A DNA stretch of 64,000 nt from Alcanivorax sp. DG881. Lineage in GTDB: Bacteria > Pseudomonadota > Gammaproteobacteria > Pseudomonadales > Alcanivoracaceae. Positions 12,502 through 21,229 of the stretch are shown piece after piece (the stretch's first letter is position 1; every line of letters starts with the position of its first letter). The stretch is taken from the NCBI RefSeq assembly GCF_000155615.1, contig NZ_DS989915.1, positions 2,510,282-2,574,281 of the forward strand, given 5' to 3'. The notes beneath the pieces are model-generated. The model had not been told where the DNA came from. It saw only the letters and a program-made list of their open reading frames with translations, and did no database searches. The translations under genes and the position numbers were made by a program.

Positions 12502-15210
12502 CTAGAGCGTGGCCTCGCACACCGGCAGAGCGCTGGCTCCGGGCATTACCCAGATCGGGCTGCTGAATGCCACTGGACGACCGGTTTGTGGATCACGGAC
12601 GCGCAGGAAATAGTAACTTTCCTCGTCAGTGACCGGCACCAGGGTTTCCACGTGGTTGCCCGTTAAAGTCGCGACTACCGCGTTGTTGCGAGTCACCACT
12701 TCCACGATGCCAATAAAGTCGCCGCCGCCGCGGGTCAGGCTGGCCGACAGTGGCAGTAGGCTGCCTGCCGGGCGACGCAAGCGGCTACCCATTGGCGAGC
12801 CATCCACGGTGAAGGTCATGCGCAGGTCGTTATAGAACTGGGCCACGGCATAGAAGCGGCGGGCTTGCATGGCTTCGCGTAAATCATCGCGGCTGCGCGA
12901 ACGGGCCACCAGCACGGTTTTGGGCAGGTCCGGGTCGCCCCATTCGGTATCGTGGTGGTCTTCCGAGCCTGCCGCGCCCACGTGCCAGCCCTTGTCCAGG
13001 GCGTAGGACAGCCAGCTGCCACCGGGGCCGCCGGAATCGTACTCGGAGCCTTTGCCAAACACTTCCAGCCCCACCACGCGCCGGTCAGCGGCGGCCACAT
13101 AACGAAAGTCATTGAAGGTGTAGGCGGGATCGCCGCCCAGGGGCTCCACGATACCTTCAATGGCGTCCTCACGACCGGGGTGGTTGAACACCAGCAGGGC
13201 GTCGTCGCCGCCACCGAATTGTGCCGGGTAGCTGAACCACTGCCAGAACAGGCCCATGGAGACGGCATAGCCGGGCCCGGTTTTGGCGTTGATCACATTG
13301 TCCCCAAAGAACAGGTTGATATGGCCAAAGCGGTCGGAGGTCCATTCGAAACCGCGGAAGGCGGTAAAGCTTTCGTCGCTGGCAGCGTCGGCCTGTTCCG
13401 CCGTGGCGTCCCACTTGCGGAAAGAGTCGAACGGGGCGTCGTCATCGGCGATCAGGCACTGGAAAAAATCCTCGGACAGGCAGTCGCCGGTTACTGTTAG
13501 CGGCAGCCGTACATTGTCGGAATGGTCTGTGACCCCGGTGAAATCCAGCCCCTGCGCTTTTACGCGTTCGAATACATCAGCAGGGCGAGAGTTGAGAGCG
13601 CCATCGGAGTAACCGGTGTGTGCATGCAATACCCCGATGTACTGTTCGAAAGTGCGGCTGTCGTAGGCAGGGGTGCAGATATTGGTTGGTGCCTGCGGGG
13701 GCAGGGTTTCCAGCACGTACAAAGGATCGGTGATTTTCCCCAGCAGACTGGTGCAGCCATCGTCGGCGGGGTGTTCGAAGCAGTGGGCCAGGTCTTCGTC
13801 CAGGCTGGCCAGGCCGGAGAAGGGGCAGGCGGGCGAGTTCGGGTTGCTGAAACAGGCGCTGACGCTGTCCGGGTTGAGAAGATTGCCGAGTACGGCCAGT
13901 GGGCAGCCGCTTTGCAGGGGGCGGAACAGGCATTCCAGTACACTGGGTGAGGGTTGTGTGGTGGGCGTGCCTTGCAGGGTGATGTCGCTATATGCCTCCT
14001 GTGCGCCGTCATTGGCGGTGAAGCGAAAGGCAAAGGTCGTGGACATATCCAGCTCGGGTAGCGTTACCGAGGCGGTTGCCTGGCTGGAATCGGTGATGGC
14101 CAGCGTCGGCGCGCCATTGTCCAGTTGAGTCCAGACGTACATGAGAGCATCGCCTTCCGGGTCGCTGGCCTCTCCAATCAGCTGAATGGATTCACCGCTG
14201 GTGGCCACGCCGGGGTCTGCGTAGGCGTCGTCCACGGTGGGGGCATTATTGTCCGGTAACGGGGAGAGCGTGATGGTCAGGGTGTCGTTGGCTTCTGCGC
14301 CCAGATCATCCGTGGCAGTGAGGGTCACTGCCAAGGTGGTTTCATTGCTCACTTGGGGGGCAGCGAAACGGGTGTTCAGGTCATCTTCAGGCTGAAAGAT
14401 AACAGCGGGACCGGCGGTCACTTCCCAGAGCACCGAGGCGATGGCGCCGTCATCGGTGGCGCTGCCGGACAGTATGATTTCATCGCCACTGGTGGCCGTC
14501 TGGTCGGCCCCGGCATCGACCACCGGTAGTGGATTGTTCACGGTGTTGGTGACCGTCACCGTTACCTGGTCCCGACCGAGGTTTCCATTGCTGTCTTCGG
14601 CTTCGAGCTCAAACACCAGATCGGTATCGCTATCCACTTGTGGCGCAGTAGCGGTCATCAGGTTTTGATCACTGGCGCCATCCACGGTGGCGGAAGGTCC
14701 CTCGAGCTGGGTCCATTGCAGGCGGCGAATAGTGGTGCCACCGGTGGCAGTGGCACCACCCTGCAAAGTGAAGCTGGCGGTTTCCTCCACCTGTTGGTCC
14801 ATGCCTGCGTCCACCGTGGGTGCAGTGGTGCTGACTGGCGTCACTGTCAGAGGGTGGCGAAGGGTGGTGGTGGCCTCGTCGTCGTCATGCAGTCGGGCGA
14901 TCACGGTGGCGGCAGTATCCGTGCCGACCGCATCGGCATGAACCTGAATGAATGCGTCGGTTGTGGCTTCAATATCGAGTGGCCCTTCCACGGCCCATTC
15001 GATATTGATGATTTCGCCATCCTCGTCGCTGGCTTGCAGCTGGAAGATGCGGCTGCTGCCTGCCGGCATGGTGCTGTCGCCGGTCAGGCTGCCTGTCGGG
15101 GCCTGATTCTGCGGCGTGTTGGGTGTCGGGTTGGTATTGTCACTGCTGCCACCACCGCCACAGGCGGCCAGCAGGGTTGCCAGTAAACTGAGAATAACGG
15201 TACGCCACAT
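12502..15210 (-). CDS. Surface lipoprotein with PKD-like repeats and a CehA/McbA-type PHP metallohydrolase domain
   Basis: A 902-residue lipoprotein: the signal ends in LAAC (C17) followed by GGGG. Residues of about 40-440 hold four PKD/REJ-like beta-sandwich repeats with recurring VDAGxDQ starts and VTVTxT ends. A cysteine-containing linker (about 450-510) leads to a PHP metal-dependent phosphoesterase domain from about 525. That domain has LHAHTGYSDG, TDHSD, FNHPGR and GSEDHHDTEWG as likely metal ligands, as in the CehA/McbA family. A C-terminal beta-rich part follows. The ATG at 15210 was chosen for the GGGGGAG upstream. It is probably anchored in the outer membrane; the substrate is unknown. 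Confidence 0.85.
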   Translation of the reverse strand: MWRTVILSLLATLLAACGGGGSSDNTNPTPNTPQNQAPTGSLTGDSTMPAGSSRIFQLQASDEDGEIINIEWAVEGPLDIEATTDAFIQVHADAVGTDTAATVIARLHDDDEATTTLRHPLTVTPVSTTAPTVDAGMDQQVEETASFTLQGGATATGGTTIRRLQWTQLEGPSATVDGASDQNLMTATAPQVDSDTDLVFELEAEDSNGNLGRDQVTVTVTNTVNNPLPVVDAGADQTATSGDEIILSGSATDDGAIASVLWEVTAGPAVIFQPEDDLNTRFAAPQVSNETTLAVTLTATDDLGAEANDTLTITLSPLPDNNAPTVDDAYADPGVATSGESIQLIGEASDPEGDALMYVWTQLDNGAPTLAITDSSQATASVTLPELDMSTTFAFRFTANDGAQEAYSDITLQGTPTTQPSPSVLECLFRPLQSGCPLAVLGNLLNPDSVSACFSNPNSPACPFSGLASLDEDLAHCFEHPADDGCTSLLGKITDPLYVLETLPPQAPTNICTPAYDSRTFEQYIGVLHAHTGYSDGALNSRPADVFERVKAQGLDFTGVTDHSDNVRLPLTVTGDCLSEDFFQCLIADDDAPFDSFRKWDATAEQADAASDESFTAFRGFEWTSDRFGHINLFFGDNVINAKTGPGYAVSMGLFWQWFSYPAQFGGGDDALLVFNHPGREDAIEGIVEPLGGDPAYTFNDFRYVAAADRRVVGLEVFGKGSEYDSGGPGGSWLSYALDKGWHVGAAGSEDHHDTEWGDPDLPKTVLVARSRSRDDLREAMQARRFYAVAQFYNDLRMTFTVDGSPMGSRLRRPAGSLLPLSASLTRGGGDFIGIVEVVTRNNAVVATLTGNHVETLVPVTDEESYYFLRVRDPQTGRPVAFSSPIWVMPGASALPVCEATL

Positions 15211-15499
15211 GATCAGGATCTCCCCCATTAAAAACGCGCCGATGCTGACGGGTGGGTATGAACAAACCATGACGGCAAAAATGGTGTGGCTTACGCAAGG
15301 TTACAAAAACGGGTGGGGGAGGCTGTTTCTGGGCAAAACGGATGCCTGATCGGATAAAAAGCGATAACAAAAAACAGGCAATTCAAAATGTTGTTCAGGG
15401 CGTAGAGCGGGCGCTTCGCGATTCAAAGGGGGAGGGGAGAAAGGAGAAACGGTGTTTTGAGGGCGCGTTGCGGGTGGCGGGGTCAGTCAGCAAGCAATA

Positions 15500-15526
15500 A
15501 AAAAGGCGCCACGAGGGCGCCTTTTT
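15500..15526 (-). terminator. Intrinsic terminator after the cold-shock gene
   Basis: The stem AAAAAGGCGCC/GGCGCCTTTTT has the loop ACGAG and lies downstream of the leftward cold-shock gene. Stem arms are identical to those of the terminator at 12454; only the loop differs. Confidence 0.88.
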
Positions 15527-15542
15527 CTACTGGAACGATCGC

Positions 15543-15749
15543 TTACAGAGCGACGATGTTCTCAGCCTGCGGGCCTTTAGGGCCCTGGGTCACGGTGAAC
15601 TCAACCGCTTGGCCTTCGGCCAGGGTTTTGAAACCGGAACCGGTGATTGCGCTGAAGTGAGCGAAAACGTCAGGGCCGTTTTCCTGCTCCAGGAAACCAA
15701 AACCTTTTGCTTCGTTGAACCACTTAACGGTGCCTTTAACTGTAGACAT
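15543..15749 (-). CDS. Cold-shock domain protein (CspA family)
   Basis: A 68-residue single cold-shock domain that binds single-stranded RNA and DNA. RNP1 is KGFGFLE and RNP2 is VFAHFSA; the start [17 protein letters not shown] and the end [11 protein letters not shown] are standard. Such proteins melt mRNA structure. The roughly 130 bp upstream probably forms a long leader, as is common for this family. A strong terminator follows. CspA-like paralogues are usually many in one genome, so no specific symbol is given. Confidence 0.95.
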   Translation of the reverse strand: MSTVKGTVKWFNEAKGFGFLEQENGPDVFAHFSAITGSGFKTLAEGQAVEFTVTQGPKGPQAENIVAL

Positions 15750-16058
15750 ATCTCTAATCCTGAAAAATGAAGTTTTGCCTTTACGGCGGGTGTAGCTGAA
15801 AAACGGAGACTTGGACTTCAGAACTGCAGGACGAGTTATACAATGTAAACAACGAAATGGAGTACGTGATTCAAGCGCGATCTTTTAGCTGGGCCAGAAC
15901 ATAACCCTATTATTGCTCCGTGTACAGCTAAATCGTACCGGATCGACTTCGGGGAGGGCGGTCAGCGCTGATTTGGGGCGTTGCTCGCCCATGGCCTGGC
16001 GTGGTGAAAGCAGCCAGAGTGCTATGCTGGGCGCATTTAGCCAATTAGAGAGGCCGTC
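15750..16058. other. Divergent intergenic region, cold-shock leader and Nudix promoter
   Basis: About 310 bp without a gene. The left half should be the 5' leader of the leftward cold-shock gene, with a minus-strand TATAAC-like box near 15836-15841. The right half leads into the Nudix gene, with AGAGAGG just before its GTG start. Confidence 0.4.
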
Positions 16059-16622
16059 GTGCCCCCACTGACCTGGCTCAACAGAGCCCGCCCGCAGAAA
16101 TTGCCCTTCCGGCGCCGTGTCACCCGCGCTGCGGTAGCGTTGATTTATCGCGGGGGGATAACCGAGGGCGAGCTATTCTTCATCCAGCGCGCCCATCGCC
16201 CCGGCGACCCCTGGTCCGGAGACATGGCCTTCCCCGGTGGACGCCTGCAAACCGGCGATACCTCCAGCCGCGACACCGCCATGCGCGAAACCGCTGAAGA
16301 AACCGGGCTCGACCTGTACCAGAGCGGGCACTACCAGGAGCGCCTGACAGACCGACTAACCCGCCACCACAGCCGCTGGCGGCCCATGGTGGTCACGCCC
16401 CATGTGTTTGCCTGGCAGGGCGACGACGCGCTGCGCCTGAACCACGAAGCCCGCCACGGGGTATGGATTCCGATGGAATTTCTGAGCAACCCGGATAACC
16501 GCAGCACCCTCACCTACCGCACACCAATGGGGGCGGTGACGCTGCCGTGCTGCCGCTATCAGGGCTACTGCATTTGGGGGTTGAGTTACCGAATGATGGT
16601 GGAGTTTTTGGAGCGACGGTGA
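16059..16622 (+). CDS. Nudix hydrolase, CoA-diphosphatase-like
   Basis: A 187-residue Nudix protein. The Nudix box reads GGRLQTGDTSSRDTAMRETA followed by EETGL; the first acidic position is Asp rather than Glu, while the REXXEEXG core is intact. The AFPGG region and a basic N-terminus resemble the CoA pyrophosphatase (NUDT7/CoaSE) branch, which splits CoA and its derivatives, but the match is by eye. The GTG start at 16059 follows AGAGAGG. A cluster of lipoprotein genes lies downstream on the same strand. Confidence 0.85.
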   Translation: MPPLTWLNRARPQKLPFRRRVTRAAVALIYRGGITEGELFFIQRAHRPGDPWSGDMAFPGGRLQTGDTSSRDTAMRETAEETGLDLYQSGHYQERLTDRLTRHHSRWRPMVVTPHVFAWQGDDALRLNHEARHGVWIPMEFLSNPDNRSTLTYRTPMGAVTLPCCRYQGYCIWGLSYRMMVEFLERR

Positions 16623-16749
16623 GGGTTTTCTTGTTGAGTTAGTGGGTGTCCCTTCTTTTCTTTCATTATTGCAATTTTTTGCTTTGCGGGTAGATTGGGT
16701 CGCGGGCAGCTTCCAGGCGTTGCCAGGGAATAAAAGATAGGGATTATCA

Positions 16750-17478
16750 ATGAAAACGATTCTGGGCTCCGCCCTCCTGTGCGGTCTCTCTCTGCTTCTG
16801 ATTGGCTGCGATCAAGATGTTGGCGGTACGTCCTCCATCCCAAAGAGCGGAGAAATTACCGTCATTGAGGATCGCTCATGGGAAGCATTTAATCGTCTTT
16901 CCTATGAGGATCAGCTGCACCAGGCATCCGCGCTGTTGGTCATTCGCTATGACATTGACGATCAAGGCAATGTCACCCCTGTTGTTACCCACCGCAAAAG
17001 CCGTCTCGGAAACGACAGTCCTCCTTATCAGGTGGGTGATATTTATATGACCGACACCCAGAAGATGCTACTGGAGTACCTGGATGGCGAACTGCGCCAC
17101 CTTGGTGAGGGTGCCGTGCTGATCTTTTCCGGTGATCCACCCCAGCAGCGAGGCAATCGCATTATTCGAGATGGCGTGGTTTCAGGTGCAGGCCCAATTC
17201 CTGTGGACGAGGTACTGGCCGGGTTTGATGGCGCGCCGCTGGTTAATGGTGATCCAGCCGAAGTGCTGACGCTGGAACCGGATCTCTCTAAGGGGGAGGC
17301 CGGACCTGCCAAAGTGACGGTTAGCGCTGAAGAGAAAGGTATTCTGGTAGCAATTCTTGAGCGACGGGGGTTGCGCTTCGAGGTGGTTCCTCAGGACGAT
17401 ATGTTTGTCGTGGGTTGGGTCGGCATGGATGCGGACATAGAACAGGTGATCGACGAGTTCGATGCCGCTTGCGAATAA
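16750..17478 (+). CDS. Lipoprotein of unknown function
   Basis: A 242-residue protein with a lipoprotein signal ending in LLIGC (C20). The mature part is acidic, with no membrane segment and no motif I recognise. A short segment near residue 170 (DGAPLVNGDPAEVLTLEP) suggests a globular or repeat-free periplasmic domain. It is the first of four consecutive same-strand lipoprotein genes. TATCAATG precedes the start and a clear Shine-Dalgarno is GGGAT at short spacing. Function unknown. Confidence 0.7.
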   Translation: MKTILGSALLCGLSLLLIGCDQDVGGTSSIPKSGEITVIEDRSWEAFNRLSYEDQLHQASALLVIRYDIDDQGNVTPVVTHRKSRLGNDSPPYQVGDIYMTDTQKMLLEYLDGELRHLGEGAVLIFSGDPPQQRGNRIIRDGVVSGAGPIPVDEVLAGFDGAPLVNGDPAEVLTLEPDLSKGEAGPAKVTVSAEEKGILVAILERRGLRFEVVPQDDMFVVGWVGMDADIEQVIDEFDAACE

Positions 17479-17550
17479 ATGGCCAGATAAATGTGGCGCT
17501 TTGTCCATGTATTAGTCATGGGTTGGGAATGGTCAAAGGATAAAAGTTTG

Positions 17551-18660
17551 ATGCGATTGAAGGGGTTGTTTCTGGGGTGTGTTGTGCTTGCGGGGTGCGG
17601 GGGCGGTGGTAGTGATGGCGGTCAATCTGATCAGACCTTTCCAGAGCCTGCAATCTTTCGAGCGCCATTGAAGTCCTTGCCAGCGGCGACGTTAACGTCG
17701 GAAGAGGATGCGGTGCTGTTGTTTGGCGGTTGGTCATATAATTACGATTCCCTGCTAACAGTAAAGAATCACACCAATCATCAGATCGGAAATAGAGTTG
17801 ACGTTACTCAACATGAGTACCGGGGCTGCTTCAATGCTGGAGAGAACGTCACGGAGGGGTACACGCTGGAAGATCTGGGTTCGCCGTTTACCGGGGCGTT
17901 ACACAGCGTACGCTCGTATCGCCTGGAAGGCTGCGACTATGATCTGACCCTGAGTGGCGATATAACCGGTTTTCGCCAACGTGGCTTTCCTGTTTCGGGT
18001 AAAGGATCGGGAGATTTTTTCGAGGAAACCGATTTTCTCTCCTATGACCGGTATGGAGATTCCAGTGAGCAGCCTCACTTTGTGTACCAGCTGTCGAGCT
18101 TCGATAACTCTCGGCTACTGAAAGCCAGGTATAGCCATGCTTTTGTTCATCTTTCACGAAATAGCGATGAGGAAGAGTACGGCTCTTCAGGTCTTGGTCT
18201 GGAAGAGTTTTCAATGGAAAGGTTTGCCTGGATATATGATGACAGCGGTGAAGTCACGGCTGTCCAGTTCCAGCTGGGTGAAAGTACTGATGCACGATTC
18301 AGTATGTCGCTTTCGCCGAATGGAGCGCTTCCATTTCCTGAGCATAGAATTGAGAGCGTCAATGGCGCTTATGGCACCAAGCAGCTCGATCCGGTTCGAG
18401 CCTCATGCCCAGAGGGGCTGATAACAGTGGCGACCCTGTCAGATCTAGTGATCGATGAGAGCAATCGCGATTCAAGTCCTTTGAACGGTAAGCGGTCTAT
18501 CAAGGCTGGCCAGATCAAGTTGCAGGATGCAGAGGGGAATAACGCTGTTATCACGATGGATGGCGATGCAGGGATATGGTCGGTGTCACTGAACGGCGAT
18601 ACGCCTGTGGACTTCTCTCTGGAGACGATTCAGTCGTTGAGAGACGGGCGCTGTGGGTAA
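17551..18660 (+). CDS. Lipoprotein of unknown function, GGGG linker
   Basis: A 369-residue protein whose signal ends in VLAGC (C16), followed by GGGGSDGG, a linker typical of outer-membrane-sorted lipoproteins here. The ATG at 17551 was chosen because it starts the signal peptide and follows AAAGGA; an in-frame ATG at 17491 would place 20 extra residues before it. The mature part contains several Cys, consistent with periplasmic disulfides, and no family motif was recognised. Codon use is slightly more AT-rich than its neighbours. Confidence 0.65.
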   Translation: MRLKGLFLGCVVLAGCGGGGSDGGQSDQTFPEPAIFRAPLKSLPAATLTSEEDAVLLFGGWSYNYDSLLTVKNHTNHQIGNRVDVTQHEYRGCFNAGENVTEGYTLEDLGSPFTGALHSVRSYRLEGCDYDLTLSGDITGFRQRGFPVSGKGSGDFFEETDFLSYDRYGDSSEQPHFVYQLSSFDNSRLLKARYSHAFVHLSRNSDEEEYGSSGLGLEEFSMERFAWIYDDSGEVTAVQFQLGESTDARFSMSLSPNGALPFPEHRIESVNGAYGTKQLDPVRASCPEGLITVATLSDLVIDESNRDSSPLNGKRSIKAGQIKLQDAEGNNAVITMDGDAGIWSVSLNGDTPVDFSLETIQSLRDGRCG

Positions 18661-18711
18661 TAAGAATAGACTGCGCGGGTTGTCGCGCTGATACGGATTG
18701 GCGAGGCTGGG

Positions 18712-20118
18712 ATGCTGAAATCGTTTTACGTCAAATCAGGCGGCCTGTTGGCCACGTTCTCGTGTTTATTGCTGGCGGGTTGCGGAGGTGGCGGCTCGTC
18801 TTCGTCTCTGCCGTCGGGGTCGACGGGCTCCTCTCCCGTGGTGCCGGCCTCGATCGAGTATTTCGATAGGGGCACCGGCAACCTGACCGGCAAGGTGGTG
18901 TACGACTACAGCACAGCCGACCTGCTGCGTTCCCGCTATCTCTCCCCCGGCGAAGACGGTCTCTGGGATACCGGCGATGACACGGAGTCCCTGTTCCTGG
19001 AGTGTGAATATATCGCCCATGAGGAAGGCGACAGTGCCTTGCCGCGTCAACGATTTCTGCCTGTTCATGCCATAGCCCGTTCACCCACCGGTGCCGCAGC
19101 GTTGGCCGAATCCGGTCAGCCTGATGGCGAAGCCATGTATTGCCCTTCACTGGACGATCATCGAGTCACCCGTGAGGAATATTGCACTGGGGCACGTTGT
19201 CCCCACGGGAATGGAGGGTATCGGATGGTGCTCTCTCGGGAGAGAGAAGGGAGTGTCGTGACTGATTCGCAAACCCTCACCGCGTATCAGGATGGTCTTG
19301 AGGATGGCCTGTTAGGACAATCCCAACAGACCACGATCACCCTGGATGAAGAAGGCAGGCCTGAAACCATCGAGGTCGATGTTCTGGAAACGGATTTTGC
19401 GTCAGGGGTGCTCGCCGATGCCTGTGAGACCGGCTCCAATGCCGCTCTTGAGACGTTACAGTATCGCAGCTGCAAATTGCTGGACGAGACAGTGCGCTAC
19501 ACCTACGCCGACAATAGCGTCGAGCGGGAAGTGGATTATTACCACGGCTATGTGTTCAACCACACTGAACACAGCATGCGCACGCTGGATCGAGAGCTAA
19601 ATACCTACACGGTCGAGATCGACAAGGACTTTATCTCCGGCGCGCCGTCCCCGATGGTGGTGGTATATCAGTTCAATGCCCGTGATCAGGTGACCGGTTA
19701 CACCACCCGTAAAGCAGGAGAGGATGGCCTGTTGGATACGGCTGACGACGTGGTAATCCCTGGCCCCACCTATGAGTGGCTGGCCGATGGCAAGCCGAAG
19801 AGCACCTGGCAGGCGCCGGGGGATGAAGGCGTCCATTATCAACACGACGCAAAAGGTCGCGTGCTAACAGCGACTTTTTATCCAGACACCTCGGGCATAC
19901 CGCTAATCAAGCATGATTTTGCCTACGCAGGCGATCGGTTGCAAAAAGAGGAGGTGTTCAAGCCCCGGTCTGCCGAAGACCCAGCTCCGGTATTGACACG
20001 ACGCACTTCCTACCGCGCGGCAGTGGCCGGTTTTCCTGCAGGCTTTAATGCAGAAGGACTGCAGTATTTTTCCAATGCCACGTTGTCAGGGCTGGAGCGC
20101 CGGTTTGATTTGCCTTAA
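18712..20118 (+). CDS. Lipoprotein of unknown function with GEDGLxDTxDD motifs
   Basis: A 468-residue lipoprotein: signal ending LLAGC (C24), then GGGGSSSS. The mature protein contains two copies of a short motif, PGEDGLWDTGDD near residue 80 and AGEDGLLDTADD near residue 340. Its C-terminal half (YQHDAKGRVLTATF, YAGDRLQKEEVF) recalls the YD/RHS style of beta-strand repeat. The similarity is weak and no enzymatic motif is seen. It is third in a row of lipoprotein genes, and the gaps between them allow separate promoters. Confidence 0.65.
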   Translation: MLKSFYVKSGGLLATFSCLLLAGCGGGGSSSSLPSGSTGSSPVVPASIEYFDRGTGNLTGKVVYDYSTADLLRSRYLSPGEDGLWDTGDDTESLFLECEYIAHEEGDSALPRQRFLPVHAIARSPTGAAALAESGQPDGEAMYCPSLDDHRVTREEYCTGARCPHGNGGYRMVLSREREGSVVTDSQTLTAYQDGLEDGLLGQSQQTTITLDEEGRPETIEVDVLETDFASGVLADACETGSNAALETLQYRSCKLLDETVRYTYADNSVEREVDYYHGYVFNHTEHSMRTLDRELNTYTVEIDKDFISGAPSPMVVVYQFNARDQVTGYTTRKAGEDGLLDTADDVVIPGPTYEWLADGKPKSTWQAPGDEGVHYQHDAKGRVLTATFYPDTSGIPLIKHDFAYAGDRLQKEEVFKPRSAEDPAPVLTRRTSYRAAVAGFPAGFNAEGLQYFSNATLSGLERRFDLP

Positions 20119-20440
20119 CTGGCTTGGATGCTGGCTTGGCCTGAGGGTAAAGATAAGGCCATGTTTTACAGCTTTAATATGTGCGTGTCCCTTTTCTCAT
20201 CGATAGCTGGATGGGGAATATACTAGAGTGCCAGAAAAAGAAAATGTGCTGGGTCTCAGTCCACAAGAAGGGTTGGGGGGGGGGGGCTCGGTTCCGTAGC
20301 TTGCCATGTCAGCATGATCGGGGGCACGCGGGGTGTTTCCAAGGGCGAAGTTTTCTAACTCATTGATTTGTTGGCTTGAAATTGTGTGTGTTCCCCAGGT
20401 TCTTTGGGGGTTACGGGTTTGATTTTCATTCGGAGTGATT
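20119..20440. other. Intergenic region with a 12-G tract and a GTGTCCC motif
   Basis: About 320 bp without a supported gene. At 20181 it has GTGCGTGTCCCTTTTCT, a motif repeated near 16643 and 23099. At 20275-20286 it has twelve consecutive G. The following 150 bp are AT-rich and lead into the next lipoprotein gene. Confidence 0.5.
20275..20286. repeat. Homopolymeric G12 tract
   Basis: Twelve consecutive G bases, preceded by GGGTT. The tract is about 155 bp upstream of the lipoprotein start at 20441. Homopolymers of this length slip easily in replication and, next to promoters, can change expression. Here neither promoter nor effect is shown. Confidence 0.7.
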
Positions 20441-21223
20441 ATGCATAAAAAAATTGCCTTTATCATCGTGGCTATTGTCGTGTCAGGGTGCCAAGCATAT
20501 AAAAGTACAACCTTTGATGAGAGCCCTAAAAGAGTGGGCGTTATTTCTCTGATGGGAAGTGAGATCGGGCTTTATCATCGGGGGATGACCGTCTTTGGTA
20601 ACCAGGTTAATAATGTTGAGATAGAGGGTGTGGATTTAAACGACATTTTCCAGGAAAAGATTGGTGAGGCGCTGCAGTACGATTATGAGGTTGTTGATTT
20701 GGATTTTAATCAAGAGGAAATGTTTGCCTTGCTGACAAAAGATAAGCCTGCGAGTTTTTCTTCCTTTATGTTTGGTGAGAATAAATTTATGTATTTGGAG
20801 GAGGATCTTAAAAATATTTCATCGGAAAATGATTTGGATGCCATTGTCTTGATGGCTCCTGTGAAGGCGGCTGTTCAGTCGGCGGATGTTCCCGAGGGTG
20901 TTTCTATTTATAGTGCAGGACCTAGTGGAAAGGTCAGCAAGAGTTGGGCAGGGGTTCATGCGATTCTTGTTCTTATCGATGGAAGTAACGGTCGAGAAGT
21001 TAGAAGTAAGGTATTAAGGGGTGAGGTTGGATTCGGTGGAAACTACTTTTTTGCTTCGCCTTTAATGGATATTAGAGAGTATGAATTGGCAGATGTAACG
21101 GTAAGAGAAGTGACGGAGGAAGACAAAAGACGGATGGAGGAAATATTTTCAGCTATTCCTGAGCAGAGCATGGTGAATAGAAATGTGAAGGATCTCATGG
21201 AAGGTTCTTCTTTAGAGTGGTGA
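20441..21223 (+). CDS. Lipoprotein of unknown function, low GC
   Basis: A 260-residue protein with a lipoprotein signal (IAFIIVAIVVSGC, C17). CGGAG lies 5 bp before the ATG at 20441. The base composition is clearly more AT-rich than the flanking genes, which suggests acquisition by transfer. The mature region has a DLNDIFQEKIGEALQYDYEV helix-like stretch followed by a mixed domain, with no recognised family. A G12 tract lies upstream and the transposase-like RAYT gene follows in the opposite direction. Confidence 0.65.
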   Translation: MHKKIAFIIVAIVVSGCQAYKSTTFDESPKRVGVISLMGSEIGLYHRGMTVFGNQVNNVEIEGVDLNDIFQEKIGEALQYDYEVVDLDFNQEEMFALLTKDKPASFSSFMFGENKFMYLEEDLKNISSENDLDAIVLMAPVKAAVQSADVPEGVSIYSAGPSGKVSKSWAGVHAILVLIDGSNGREVRSKVLRGEVGFGGNYFFASPLMDIREYELADVTVREVTEEDKRRMEEIFSAIPEQSMVNRNVKDLMEGSSLEW

Positions 21224-21229
21224 GATTAA

